Source: Flavobacteriales bacterium ALC-1
GTDB lineage: Bacteria; Bacteroidota; Bacteroidia; Flavobacteriales; Flavobacteriaceae
Reading direction: 5' to 3'
NCBI GenBank assembly: GCA_000171875.1
Contig: ABHI01000001.1
Location: 569,001-633,000 of the forward strand
DNA: 64,000 nucleotides
Shown: piece after piece, positions 38,443 through 47,093 of the stretch
Numbering within the stretch: the stretch's first letter is position 1
Layout of the letters: the number at the start of each line of letters is the position of its first letter
Program-made: the position numbers and the translations under genes
The notes under the pieces: model-generated
The model's input: the letters and a program-made list of their open reading frames with translations, nothing else
Databases searched by the model: none
Told to the model about the DNA's origin: nothing

Positions 38443-39720
38443 TTATTTTTTATAAATAACTCCATCTTTCATCACAAAAGAAACATTTTCCATCGTAGAA
38501 ATGTCCTTTGTTGGGTCAGCGTCAACAGCAATAATATCTGCTAAGTAATTTGCTTTTACTTGCCCTAATTGATTTTCCATTTTTAAAATCATAGCATTGG
38601 TAGTTGTTGCGCTTTGAATCGTTTCCATAGCTGACATACCAGCTTCAACCATAAAACCAAACTCTTTTCCATTATCTCCATGATAAAATACGCCAGCATC
38701 TGTTCCAAAAGCAATACCAACCCCTGCTTTATAAGCTCTACCAAACATATCTTGAATTTTAGGACCTATATCTAAAGCTTTAGGTACAATTACTGCTGGA
38801 TAATAATTAGGAATCTTTGCCTTTTCAGTTACAAACTTTCCTGCACTAATTGTTGGTACGAGATATACATCGTGCTTTTTCATAAGCTCCATAGTTTCAG
38901 AACTCATTAAGGTGCCATGCTCAATGGTTTTTACTCCGCCTAAAATGGCGCGTTGCATGCCTTCATCTCCATGTGCATGAGCAGCAACATGAAAACCATA
39001 ATCTTTGGCGGTATCACAAATAGCTTTAATTTCTTCTAAAGTAAACTGAGGGTTTTGTCCATTTTTTGCAACACTTAACACACCTCCTGTAGCCGTAATT
39101 TTAATTAAATCTGCACCATTCTTATAACGTTGACGCACAGCTTTTTTGGCATCTTCAGCACTATTAACAACGCCTTCAGCTGGTCCAGGATCACCCATTA
39201 AATCTTTACGCATTCCATTAGTAGGATCTGCATGTCCACCAGTAGTGCCTATAGCCTTTTCGGCTGTAAAAACTCTAGGTCCTGGAACAGTTCCTTTAGC
39301 AATAGCTTCGCGCAATGCAACATTAACTCCAGAGCCACCTAAATCCCTAACTGTTGTAAAACCAGACAATAAAGTTCTATTCGCTATTTCAGCAGAGACA
39401 AATGCTACATCAGCTTTATTTTTTGTAAATCCATCTATATAACGTGTTGGACTCGTTTCTCCTTCGATGTGAATATGCATATCTATTAAACCTGGCATTA
39501 CAGTTTTCGATTTTAAATCGACAACTTTGTCATCTGAATTTTTAGGCTTTATATATCCATCATCAACAGATACAATTTTGTTACCAAAAACTACAACTGT
39601 TTTTTCTGAGAGTACTTTACCAGATTTGGTATCTATTAATTTGCCGCAATGTAAATACGTGTTTTGTGCTGTAAGTGCTACTGTAAAAAATAACAATGAA
39701 ATTTTAAGTAAAGTCTTCAT
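38443..39720 (-). CDS. Secreted amidohydrolase (imidazolonepropionase/prolidase-like)
   Basis: 425 residues with a signal peptide (MKTLLKISLLFFTVALTAQ). Metal-dependent amidohydrolase: MPGLIDMHIHIEGE (first metal histidines), TTVRDLGGSG, the DLIKITATGG region with a Lys that may be carboxylated, HVAAHAHG, EHGTLM and GTDAGVF. Relatives include Xaa-Pro dipeptidase-like amidohydrolases. It is eight bases downstream of galE, so probably the last gene of the aminotransferase-galE transcript, though the functional link is unclear. Confidence 0.85.
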   Translation of the reverse strand: MKTLLKISLLFFTVALTAQNTYLHCGKLIDTKSGKVLSEKTVVVFGNKIVSVDDGYIKPKNSDDKVVDLKSKTVMPGLIDMHIHIEGETSPTRYIDGFTKNKADVAFVSAEIANRTLLSGFTTVRDLGGSGVNVALREAIAKGTVPGPRVFTAEKAIGTTGGHADPTNGMRKDLMGDPGPAEGVVNSAEDAKKAVRQRYKNGADLIKITATGGVLSVAKNGQNPQFTLEEIKAICDTAKDYGFHVAAHAHGDEGMQRAILGGVKTIEHGTLMSSETMELMKKHDVYLVPTISAGKFVTEKAKIPNYYPAVIVPKALDIGPKIQDMFGRAYKAGVGIAFGTDAGVFYHGDNGKEFGFMVEAGMSAMETIQSATTTNAMILKMENQLGQVKANYLADIIAVDADPTKDISTMENVSFVMKDGVIYKK

Positions 39721-39728
39721 ATCTAATT

Positions 39729-40748
39729 TTATTTATTCCTAATTTTCTGTTCCCACTTCCATGCTGAAGCCATAGCATCATCCAGATTAAGTTCAGTTTT
39801 CCAACCTAACACATCATTTGCTTTCTTAGTTTCTGCATAAGCAGCTACAACATCCCCTTCTCTTCTATCTACAATTTTATAGTTTAATTTTTTGCCTGAA
39901 ACTCTGTCAAAAGATTGAATAGCTTCTAATACTGAACTTCCTGTACCTGTCCCTAAATTAAACACTTCATAGTTAGATACATTTTTATTCTCTAATAAAC
40001 GTTGTAACGCCACTACATGAGCTTTTGCCAAATCAACCACATGTATATAATCTCTAATACAAGTTCCATCTGGTGTTGGGTAGTCTCCTCCAAAAACAGA
40101 TAATTGCTCTCGCATACCAATCGCTGTTTGTGTAATATAGGGCACCAAATTTTGAGGCACTCCGATTGGCAACTCTCCAATTTCGGCTGAAAAATGTGCG
40201 CCAATGGGATTAAAATATCTTAAGGCAATACTATTTAAATTCTCATTAATTTTACAAGTATCTTTAATAATCTCTTCTCCGATTTGCTTGGTATTACCAT
40301 ATGGGGATTCTGCAGGTTTTACAGGTGCATTTTCCGATATAGGCAATTCATCTGCCTGTCCATAAACAGTACAAGATGAGCTAAAAATAAAATTCTGAGT
40401 ATTAAGTTTAGAGAGCTCTTGGAGTACATAAACTAAGGTATTAATATTATTTTCATAATACATCAATGGCTTATTCACACTTTCGCCTACAGCTTTACTA
40501 GCCGCAAAATGTATCACACCAGCAACATCACTATGTTTTTTAAAGAAGCTTATAACATCTTCCTTAACTTTTAAATCCAGTTTTTCAAAATGTGGTTTAA
40601 CACCAGATATGGCAACAATACCATCTAAAACATCTTCAGAAGAATTACTTAAATCATCTATAATTACTACCTCAAAGCCTTCATTTTGTAATTCTACAAC
40701 TGTATGAGAACCAATAAAACCTAAACCCCCAGTTACTAAAACTTTCAT
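39729..40748 (-). CDS. galE: UDP-glucose 4-epimerase
   Basis: 339 residues, short-chain dehydrogenase type. NAD motif TGGLGFIGSHTVVEL at the N-terminus, the FSSSCTVYGQ serine, the YGNTKQIGE catalytic Tyr-xxx-Lys, and the sugar-binding RYFNPIGAH and RDYIHVVDLAKAH. It interconverts UDP-glucose and UDP-galactose for LPS, exopolysaccharide or galactose use. It is 13 bases downstream of the aminotransferase gene. Confidence 0.95.
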   Translation of the reverse strand: MKVLVTGGLGFIGSHTVVELQNEGFEVVIIDDLSNSSEDVLDGIVAISGVKPHFEKLDLKVKEDVISFFKKHSDVAGVIHFAASKAVGESVNKPLMYYENNINTLVYVLQELSKLNTQNFIFSSSCTVYGQADELPISENAPVKPAESPYGNTKQIGEEIIKDTCKINENLNSIALRYFNPIGAHFSAEIGELPIGVPQNLVPYITQTAIGMREQLSVFGGDYPTPDGTCIRDYIHVVDLAKAHVVALQRLLENKNVSNYEVFNLGTGTGSSVLEAIQSFDRVSGKKLNYKIVDRREGDVVAAYAETKKANDVLGWKTELNLDDAMASAWKWEQKIRNK

Positions 40749-40761
40749 ATCCTTATTACTA

Positions 40762-41916
40762 TTATCTGTTTATAAAGTTTAAAATTGTTGTTGTAATAAA
40801 TTCGATTTGTTCATCATCAAGTTCTGTATGCATTGGTAAAGAAATTACCGATTTCACTAATTGATTAGTTACTTTAAAATCATCTTCATTATAGCGCTCA
40901 TCTGCATAAGCTTTTTGCTTGTGCAATGGTATTGGGTAATACACTCCACAAGGAATACTATTTTCTTGCAAATGAGTAACCAAAGCATCTCTATCTACTC
41001 CGCTTAAATTTAGAGTGTATTGATGAAACACATGGCAATTACAAGTATCACAAATACCATCACAATTTGCCAATCCACTTGGAGTTGTTATTTTAGGGTG
41101 ATTTCTAAAAGCCTCATTATATTGTCTTGCCGCATTTCGTCTTGCAGTGTTATATTCATCTAAGTGTGGTAATTTGGCATCTAAAACTGCTGCTTGTATA
41201 GAATCTAATCTTGAATTTACGCCAACCACATCGTGATGATAGCGCTTGTACATGCCATGATTAACAATACCTCTAATGGTATGCGCTAAATCATCATCAT
41301 TTGTAAAAATAGCTCCACCATCACCATAACACCCTAAATTTTTAGACGGGAAAAATGATGTTGAAGCGACATGACCTATCGCTCCAGTCTTGGTTTTAGA
41401 ACCATCTCTATGTGTATAATCTGTACCAATACCTTGAGCATTATCTTCAATAATATATAAATTATGTTTCTTTGCTAAAGCCATTAATTCATCCATTTCT
41501 GCAGCTAAACCAAATAAATGAACTGGTACAATTGCTTTTGTCCTTGGTGTTATCGCTTTTTTTATAGCATTGACATCTATATTAAAAGTTATAGGATCTA
41601 CATCTACTAAAACAGGAGTCAACTGCAATAAAGCAATTACCTCAACCGTTGCAGCAAAAGTGAAATCAGCCGTTATAACCTCATCACCAGGTTTTAAACC
41701 TAAACCCATCATTGCGATCTGTAAAGCATCCGTACCATTAGCACAAGGAATAACATGTTTTACACCCAAATAATCTTCTAAGTTTTTTTGAAATTGGTGT
41801 ACTTTAGGTCCATTAATAAAAGCTGCACTATTCATCACTTCTTCAATTGAAAGATCAACAACATCCTTAATTTTTGCATATTGACCTTGAAGGTCTACCA
41901 TTTGAATTTTTTTCAT
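40762..41916 (-). CDS. DegT/DnrJ/EryC1/StrS-type sugar aminotransferase
   Basis: 384 residues. PLP-dependent transaminase acting on nucleotide-linked keto sugars for surface polysaccharide. Visible: PCANGTDALQIAMMGLGLKPGDEVI, the PLP-binding Asp/Gln region EDNAQGIG, the Schiff-base Lys in SFFPSKNLGCYGDGGA, and GVNSRLDSIQAA. A Cys-rich insert CDGICDTCNCHVFHQYTL (about residues 289-306) is typical of the Bacteroidetes branch. It is the first gene of an operon with galE; its promoter reads TTG-N20-TATTTTCG. Confidence 0.92.
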   Translation of the reverse strand: MKKIQMVDLQGQYAKIKDVVDLSIEEVMNSAAFINGPKVHQFQKNLEDYLGVKHVIPCANGTDALQIAMMGLGLKPGDEVITADFTFAATVEVIALLQLTPVLVDVDPITFNIDVNAIKKAITPRTKAIVPVHLFGLAAEMDELMALAKKHNLYIIEDNAQGIGTDYTHRDGSKTKTGAIGHVASTSFFPSKNLGCYGDGGAIFTNDDDLAHTIRGIVNHGMYKRYHHDVVGVNSRLDSIQAAVLDAKLPHLDEYNTARRNAARQYNEAFRNHPKITTPSGLANCDGICDTCNCHVFHQYTLNLSGVDRDALVTHLQENSIPCGVYYPIPLHKQKAYADERYNEDDFKVTNQLVKSVISLPMHTELDDEQIEFITTTILNFINR

Positions 41917-41965
41917 TCTAAGAGATACATTTAGTGTACATAAATAAGAAGCCTAAGGCTCTAAG

Positions 41966-41996
41966 CGAAAATACAAAATTGTAATCGCTATGACAA
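41966..41996 (-). promoter_or_regulatory. Predicted promoter of the aminotransferase-galE operon
   Basis: On the minus strand TTG (41996-41994), 20-base spacer, TATTTTCG (41973-41966), about 50 bases before the aminotransferase ATG. Confidence 0.5.
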
Positions 41997-42034
41997 TAAT
42001 TGAAAGAAATGTATTTTAGCATAAATCTTTGTCT

Positions 42035-43270
42035 TTGAAAATATTTTATTCCATCGGAATTTACATTGCAAGTATTGCGATAAAACTGCTAGCCCTGTTT
42101 AACACTAAACTAAAGCAAGGTGTGGATGGAAGATTGGAAACATTTAAAAAGCTTGAAAATGGAATCAACAAGAATGATAAAACCTTTTGGTTTCATTGTG
42201 CCTCTTTAGGTGAATATGAGCAAGGCTTACCTGTTTTTGAAGTTTTAAAAGCAAAATACCCAAACTATAAAGTTGTATTATCATTTTTCTCACCATCTGG
42301 TTATGAGGTAAGAAAAAATGCAAATATTGCAGACATGGTAGTTTATCTTCCGCTTGACACTACTGCTAATGCTAAACGCTTTTTAGATTTAGTGCATCCC
42401 GATTATACCATATTTGTGAAGTACGATATTTGGCCTAATTTTTTGTCAGAAATTAAAAAGCAGAAATTAAATACCATATTAATTTCTGCTGTATTTAGAA
42501 AAAACCAAAGTTTCTTTAAATGGTATGGTGGATTTATGAAATCATCGCTATTTGCGTTTAATCATATTTTTACTCAAGATGAAAATTCCAAGACTCTACT
42601 TCAAAGCATAGACTATAATGCCGTTTCTGTTTCTGGTGACACACGTTTTGATCGTGTTTCTAATCAATTAAAAATTGATAATTCGGTTTCTTTTATTGAG
42701 GCATTTAAAAATGATAAGCTGTGTGTTGTATTTGGCAGTACTTGGCCAGAAGATGATAAACTTTTTATAAATTTTATCAATAAAAATTCTAATAAAAACA
42801 TCAAGTTTATTATTGCCCCACACAATATAAAAGCAAGTTATACAGCGTCACTAAAGTCTCAAATTGAGTCAAAAGTCATTAGTTTTTCAGAAAAGAAAAA
42901 GGAAGATTTATCAGATTATAATGTGTTTATTCTAGATACTATTGGTTATCTAAGTAAGGTCTATAGCTATGCTGATATTGCTTATGTTGGGGGTGGCGCT
43001 GGTACTACTGGATTGCATAATATATTAGAACCAGCAGTTTTTGGAATTCCGATACTTATTGGAAAAAATTATAATAAGTTTCCTGAAGCCAAAACACTCA
43101 TAGATATTGGTGGAGTAAAGCCAATATCTAACTCTATACAATTTGAGTTTGGTTTATCTAAACTGCTTGAAGAAGAATCTACCAGAAAAATACAAGGCTC
43201 AATTAACAGCTCTTTTATAAAGAAAAACAAAGGGGCTGTCATCCAAATTCTAGAGTATATCCGTATATAA
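42035..43270 (+). CDS. waaA: 3-deoxy-D-manno-octulosonic acid (Kdo) transferase
   Basis: About 411 residues. It adds Kdo from CMP-Kdo to lipid A precursor at the inner membrane. N-terminal membrane segment, then FWFHCASLGEYEQGLPV (with the catalytic Glu), PLDTTANAKRFLDLVHPDY, FGSTWPEDD, IAPHNIKASY and VGGGAGTTGLHNILEPAVFGIPI are all family motifs. No ATG is usable: the frame offers TTG 42029 or TTG 42035. I prefer 42035 (MKIFYSIGIYIAS) from its likeness to homologous N-termini. Divergent from the sugar aminotransferase operon, fitting an LPS role. Confidence 0.93.
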   Translation: MKIFYSIGIYIASIAIKLLALFNTKLKQGVDGRLETFKKLENGINKNDKTFWFHCASLGEYEQGLPVFEVLKAKYPNYKVVLSFFSPSGYEVRKNANIADMVVYLPLDTTANAKRFLDLVHPDYTIFVKYDIWPNFLSEIKKQKLNTILISAVFRKNQSFFKWYGGFMKSSLFAFNHIFTQDENSKTLLQSIDYNAVSVSGDTRFDRVSNQLKIDNSVSFIEAFKNDKLCVVFGSTWPEDDKLFINFINKNSNKNIKFIIAPHNIKASYTASLKSQIESKVISFSEKKKEDLSDYNVFILDTIGYLSKVYSYADIAYVGGGAGTTGLHNILEPAVFGIPILIGKNYNKFPEAKTLIDIGGVKPISNSIQFEFGLSKLLEEESTRKIQGSINSSFIKKNKGAVIQILEYIRI

Positions 43271-43302
43271 GCAAATTGAAACAACTAATTATGAATAGAA
43301 AT

Positions 43303-43334
43303 TTGTTAAAATTTCATTAAAATTAGTATATTCG
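43303..43334 (+). promoter_or_regulatory. Predicted promoter of the repeat lipoprotein gene
   Basis: TTG (43303-43305), 21-base spacer, TATATTCG (43327-43334), 34 bases ahead of the ATG at 43369. Confidence 0.45.
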
Positions 43335-43368
43335 AATATTAACAACAATTAACACTAAAACTATTAAA

Positions 43369-43731
43369 ATGAAAAAAGTTGTATTAAGTTTAGCACTAGT
43401 TGCAGTACTTGGATTATCATTTACTTCTTGTAGAGAAACAGCTGACAAAGCTGAAGATGCAGTAGAAGAAGCTGCTAACGAAGCTGCTGAAGCTGCTGAA
43501 GACGCAGTTGATGCTGCAGGTGATGCTGTAGATAACGTTAAAGAGGCTGCAGGTGATGCTGTAGATAGCGTAAAAGAAGGAGCAGAAGAAATGGCTGATG
43601 ATGCTAAAGAGGCTGCTAACGATGCAGTTGATAAAGTAAAAGAAGCTGGAAAAGATGCAGTTGACGCTGCTAAGAAAGCAGGTAATGACGCTGTGGACAA
43701 AGCAGTTGAAAAAGTAAAAGATAATAAGTAA
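43369..43731 (+). CDS. Small lipoprotein with apolipoprotein/LEA-like 11-residue repeats
   Basis: 120 residues. Lipoprotein signal with lipobox SFTSC (Cys about 21), then nearly the whole mature chain is Ala/Glu/Lys/Asp-rich 11-residue repeats of the type AxDAVDxVKEA, predicted as one long amphipathic helix like LEA group 3 or apolipoproteins. At DNA level a unit of 33 bases around GCTGCAGGTGATGCTGTAGA repeats almost exactly at about 43515 and 43548. Likely a periplasmic, membrane-anchored stress or envelope-spacing protein; the role is inference. A strong terminator follows. Confidence 0.8.
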   Translation: MKKVVLSLALVAVLGLSFTSCRETADKAEDAVEEAANEAAEAAEDAVDAAGDAVDNVKEAAGDAVDSVKEGAEEMADDAKEAANDAVDKVKEAGKDAVDAAKKAGNDAVDKAVEKVKDNK

Positions 43732-43754
43732 TCCTCCTTTACTTCTTAAAACTT

Positions 43755-43784
43755 AAAGCCTGATTCTTATCAGGCTTTTTTTTT
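43755..43784. terminator. Bidirectional terminator
   Basis: Perfect 10-bp stem AAAGCCTGAT / ATCAGGCTTT with TCTT loop and a T9 tract on the plus strand. It serves the repeat lipoprotein and, from the other side, the LacI gene ending at 43790. Confidence 0.9.
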
Positions 43785-43789
43785 GTATT

Positions 43790-44788
43790 TTATTTTGAAG
43801 ACTCACTCAACTTTAGTTCACTAGGTACCACAATAGTTTGCAACTCATGGTTTTTATCTGTTAGGTTATTTATTAGTAGCTTAACAGTCATTTCGCCTAT
43901 TTCATGAGCTTTTTGATGAACGAAAGAGATTTTAGGGCTAGATAGTAGGTGTGTATGTTCATAGCCAAAACCTACAACAGACAAATCTTTAGGTATAGCT
44001 TTTCCAAGTTTTTTTGCCATGTTAATAGCAACTATTCCTGTAACATGATCAATAGATATTATAGCATCAATATTCTTATTATTATTCAAATAGTTATATA
44101 TCTTTCCTTCTATATCAATAGTATTATCTAGTTTTAAAATATTTGGTTTCAGATTATGTTCTTCTAAAGCTTTACTATAACCTTTAGTTCTCAACTTACC
44201 AACACTTAACTCTTCAATATTACTTACTAAAAGAATATTTTTTCGATGTTCTTGTTTGATTAAATATTCTGTGGCTTCATATACAGATTGAAAATCATCA
44301 ACTATCACCTTATCACATTTAATATCTTTTACAACTCTATCAAACATTAAAACAGGGATTTTACTCTCTAAAATTTTATTGATATGTGCTGTTTCTTCTT
44401 TTACTTGACTCTCACGTGCAACTGCCATTATAAATCCATCTACACTACCATTAGATAATAGTTCTAAGCTTCGTCTTTCTTTATCTAAAGTTTCGTTAGA
44501 GAGACATACAATAATATCATAATCACTATTTGTTGCAGCCATTTCGATACCATGTAACACCTCAGCAAAAAACGGATTTGTTACTGTAGGTAATATGACA
44601 CCTATTGTTTTAGTTTTATTGGTTTTTAACTGTTGAGCAACTCTATTAGGCTTATAATTTAATTTCTCTGCTAATTCTTTAACTCGTATTCTGGTATTCT
44701 CACTAATCTCATGGCTATCATTCAATGCCTTAGAAACTGTAGAAACAGAAATATTAAGTAATGCAGCTAGTTGTTTTAATGTTGTCAT
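43790..44788 (-). CDS. LacI-family transcriptional regulator
   Basis: 332 residues. N-terminal HTH (TLKQLAALLNISVSTVSKALND, hinge KLNYKPNRVAQQL), then a periplasmic-binding-protein-like ligand domain (TIGVILPTVTNPFFAEVLHGIE, DGFIMAV, DAIISIDHVTGIVAIN). LacI regulators usually respond to sugars. It lies downstream of the laminarin locus on the same strand, so it may regulate it, although most Bacteroidetes PULs use other regulator types. A perfect palindrome just upstream of its start may be an autoregulatory operator. Confidence 0.92.
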   Translation of the reverse strand: MTTLKQLAALLNISVSTVSKALNDSHEISENTRIRVKELAEKLNYKPNRVAQQLKTNKTKTIGVILPTVTNPFFAEVLHGIEMAATNSDYDIIVCLSNETLDKERRSLELLSNGSVDGFIMAVARESQVKEETAHINKILESKIPVLMFDRVVKDIKCDKVIVDDFQSVYEATEYLIKQEHRKNILLVSNIEELSVGKLRTKGYSKALEEHNLKPNILKLDNTIDIEGKIYNYLNNNKNIDAIISIDHVTGIVAINMAKKLGKAIPKDLSVVGFGYEHTHLLSSPKISFVHQKAHEIGEMTVKLLINNLTDKNHELQTIVVPSELKLSESSK

Positions 44789-44793
44789 AGTAG

Positions 44794-44810
44794 TTCTATT
44801 TTAAATAGAA
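44794..44810. promoter_or_regulatory. Perfect 17-base palindrome upstream of lacI-type gene (candidate operator)
   Basis: TTCTATTT-T-AAATAGAA, 8-bp arms around a central base, six bases before the regulator's start codon. It lacks the central CG of classic LacI operators, so the assignment is tentative. Confidence 0.45.
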
Positions 44811-44855
44811 AAAAGCAATACCTAGTACTCTTTTTTTATGCATTATTGTTTACGA

Positions 44856-46973
44856 TTACTTTAATATCTGATTTACAGCTTTTTCAATACTTGTAACTGG
44901 TAGTTTACAAGTACCATTCACACAGACGTAAATAAAAGTCTCATCTTCTATAAATTTATTTTTTAGCAATGGTAAATTGCTGCTTTTGTTAGATCCAGAT
45001 ATTAATATATTAGGTAAATAAAACATATTTAACTCTTTTAATTTTGAATCTGCTTCTGACCCAGATATGGCGACTTCATAATAAGGGTTAGCATAATTTA
45101 AATACAGTTTTAACCAATTTGTATAAGCCGAAGGTGCTTTTTCTATATCATCATATACATTACTAAGCATTTGTTTTGCTAAATCAGTATAAGCCTTATT
45201 AGAATAATAATGGCCTAATTTGAATAAGCAATCTGCTAAAACTGAATTTGAAGACGGTATTACATTATCAAAAACTTCAGTTTTTCTGGTAATTAAATTG
45301 GTCTCATTATCTGAAGTAAAATAAAACATACTAGTTTCTTTGTTTGAAAAATGTGCAATGGCGTAATCCATTAATTCCTTAGCAGTATTTAACCATTGTT
45401 CGTTAAAAGTGGCTTGATACAATTCGATATAAGCAGTTATGGTGTGCGCATAATCTTCAGAAAAACCTTCAATTGTGCTTTTTTTATTTTTATAATTATG
45501 AAACAAGGAACCATTATTTTGAATTTGATTCTCTTTTATAAACTTAGCATTATCTATAGCTTTATCTAAATAAGATTGTTTGTTAAAAACCCGATAGGCA
45601 TCAACGTAAGCCTTCAACATTAGTGCATTCCATGACGTCAAGGCCTTATCATCTAATCTTGGTCGTTCTCTTTTGGCTCTTACCTCATATAACTTTTTCT
45701 TCCATGCTAAAACCTTCGAATGCAATTCTTTTATAGTAATATTATTAGTTTTAATAAACTCATTATCTGTTTTTGTTTTATATAGAATAAATTGGTCTTT
45801 TTCCCACTTACCAGTTGCATTGATATTATAATAAGATTTAAACAAATCAAAGTCTTCACCTAGTTCAGTTTTTAGATCATCTTTGGTCCAAGTATAAAAT
45901 ACCCCTTCTTCTAACTCTCCTTCTTTTGTTTTACTATCTGCATCTAAGGAGGAATAAAAGGCACCTTCTTCTTGTGTTAATTCTCTATCTATAAAATTAA
46001 GTGTTTCAGTAACGATAGTTTTAAAATCTTCATTTTTAGTAAACTGATATGCTTTTGAATACAAACTCACTAATTGTGCATTATCATAAAGCATTTTTTC
46101 AAAATGAGGTATATGCCATCGGTCATCTACAGAATACCTTGAGAAGCCGCCTCCTATTTGATCATAAATACCACCATTAGCCATTTTATTTAGTGAAGTC
46201 ATAACAAATTGCTGCAAATCTTTGTCATCATTTTGGAAGCTATATCTCAACAAAAAATCCAAGTTACTTGGCATCGGAAATTTAGGTGCATTTTTTTGCC
46301 CACCTAACTTAAAATCTAAGGATTTTTTCAACTCATCTACTGTAGATTCAATTTGCAGTTTATTAAATTGTATACCCTCTTTATTAACATTTATAAGATC
46401 GGCATTTTTAACTCCTTCTGTAAGCTTTTCTGCATAAGCTATAACCTTTTCAGGATTGGTTTTGTATAAACTGGACATATCTTCTAGAATCTTTGTCCAT
46501 TGAGGTTTAGTGAAATATGTTCCACCAAAAACAGGTCTACCATCTGGTAAAGTAATACAATTAAGAGGCCAACCACCACTTCCTGTCATTAACTGAACAG
46601 CACTCATATATATCTGATCTACATCTGGTCGCTCCTCGCGATCTACTTTAATGCTTATGAAATTTTCATTCATTAGTCTTGCTACAGAGTCATTTTCGAA
46701 GCTTTCTTCTTCCATAACATGGCACCAGTGACAGGCAGAATAACCCACAGAAATGACAATTAGTTTATTTTGTTCTTTTGCTAGTTCTAGAGATTCCTTA
46801 TTCCACGCTTTCCAATCCACCGGATTATAGGCGTGCTGCAGTAAATATGGACTTGTTTCTTTAATTAAATCATTAGCCTTATTATCCTCATTTTTAGTTA
46901 CCGATGTATTGGTTTGAGAACAACTTATAGTCGTAATAATTATAAGGATAATATAAAGTGCTTTTTTCAACAT
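44856..46973 (-). CDS. DUF255/YyaL-type thioredoxin-domain lipoprotein
   Basis: 705 residues from ATG 46973 (MLKKALYIILIIITTISC), giving a lipoprotein signal with Cys18; the TTG/ATG two codons earlier is unlikely. N-terminal thioredoxin-like domain with SACHWCHVMEEESFEND (CxxC at about 81-84), then an (alpha/alpha)6-barrel-like region (GGWPLNCITLPDG, QIGGGFSRYSVDDRWHIPHFEKMLYDNAQL, KALTSWNALM). The family (YyaL/SPATA20-like) is widespread, of unknown activity, and mostly cytosolic; here it is exported and lipidated. It lies between the LacI gene and the laminarin locus terminator. Confidence 0.88.
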   Translation of the reverse strand: MLKKALYIILIIITTISCSQTNTSVTKNEDNKANDLIKETSPYLLQHAYNPVDWKAWNKESLELAKEQNKLIVISVGYSACHWCHVMEEESFENDSVARLMNENFISIKVDREERPDVDQIYMSAVQLMTGSGGWPLNCITLPDGRPVFGGTYFTKPQWTKILEDMSSLYKTNPEKVIAYAEKLTEGVKNADLINVNKEGIQFNKLQIESTVDELKKSLDFKLGGQKNAPKFPMPSNLDFLLRYSFQNDDKDLQQFVMTSLNKMANGGIYDQIGGGFSRYSVDDRWHIPHFEKMLYDNAQLVSLYSKAYQFTKNEDFKTIVTETLNFIDRELTQEEGAFYSSLDADSKTKEGELEEGVFYTWTKDDLKTELGEDFDLFKSYYNINATGKWEKDQFILYKTKTDNEFIKTNNITIKELHSKVLAWKKKLYEVRAKRERPRLDDKALTSWNALMLKAYVDAYRVFNKQSYLDKAIDNAKFIKENQIQNNGSLFHNYKNKKSTIEGFSEDYAHTITAYIELYQATFNEQWLNTAKELMDYAIAHFSNKETSMFYFTSDNETNLITRKTEVFDNVIPSSNSVLADCLFKLGHYYSNKAYTDLAKQMLSNVYDDIEKAPSAYTNWLKLYLNYANPYYEVAISGSEADSKLKELNMFYLPNILISGSNKSSNLPLLKNKFIEDETFIYVCVNGTCKLPVTSIEKAVNQILK

Positions 46974-47032
46974 CTGCAATTTGAAAATTATTTTATGACA
47001 CTAAATTAAAACATCAGAAAGCTTTTTTATAA

Positions 47033-47067
47033 AAAAAGCGTGTTTAAATATTATAAACACGCTTTTT
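47033..47067 (-). terminator. Strong terminator at the end of the laminarin locus
   Basis: Perfect 14-bp stem AAAAAGCGTGTTTA / TAAACACGCTTTTT with a 7-nt loop, 26 bases past the stop codon of the T9SS-sorted protein gene. Confidence 0.9.
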
Positions 47068-47093
47068 ATTAAGATTCTATATTGCTATTAATC

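Noticed and set aside
43503..43590. CRISPR-like direct repeats
   Set aside because: The 33-base units are contiguous coding repeats without spacers.
43323..43700. Minus-strand ORF of 125 Ala/Ser-rich residues
   Set aside because: It is the antisense shadow of the repeat lipoprotein gene; the plus-strand frame has signal peptide, promoter and terminator.
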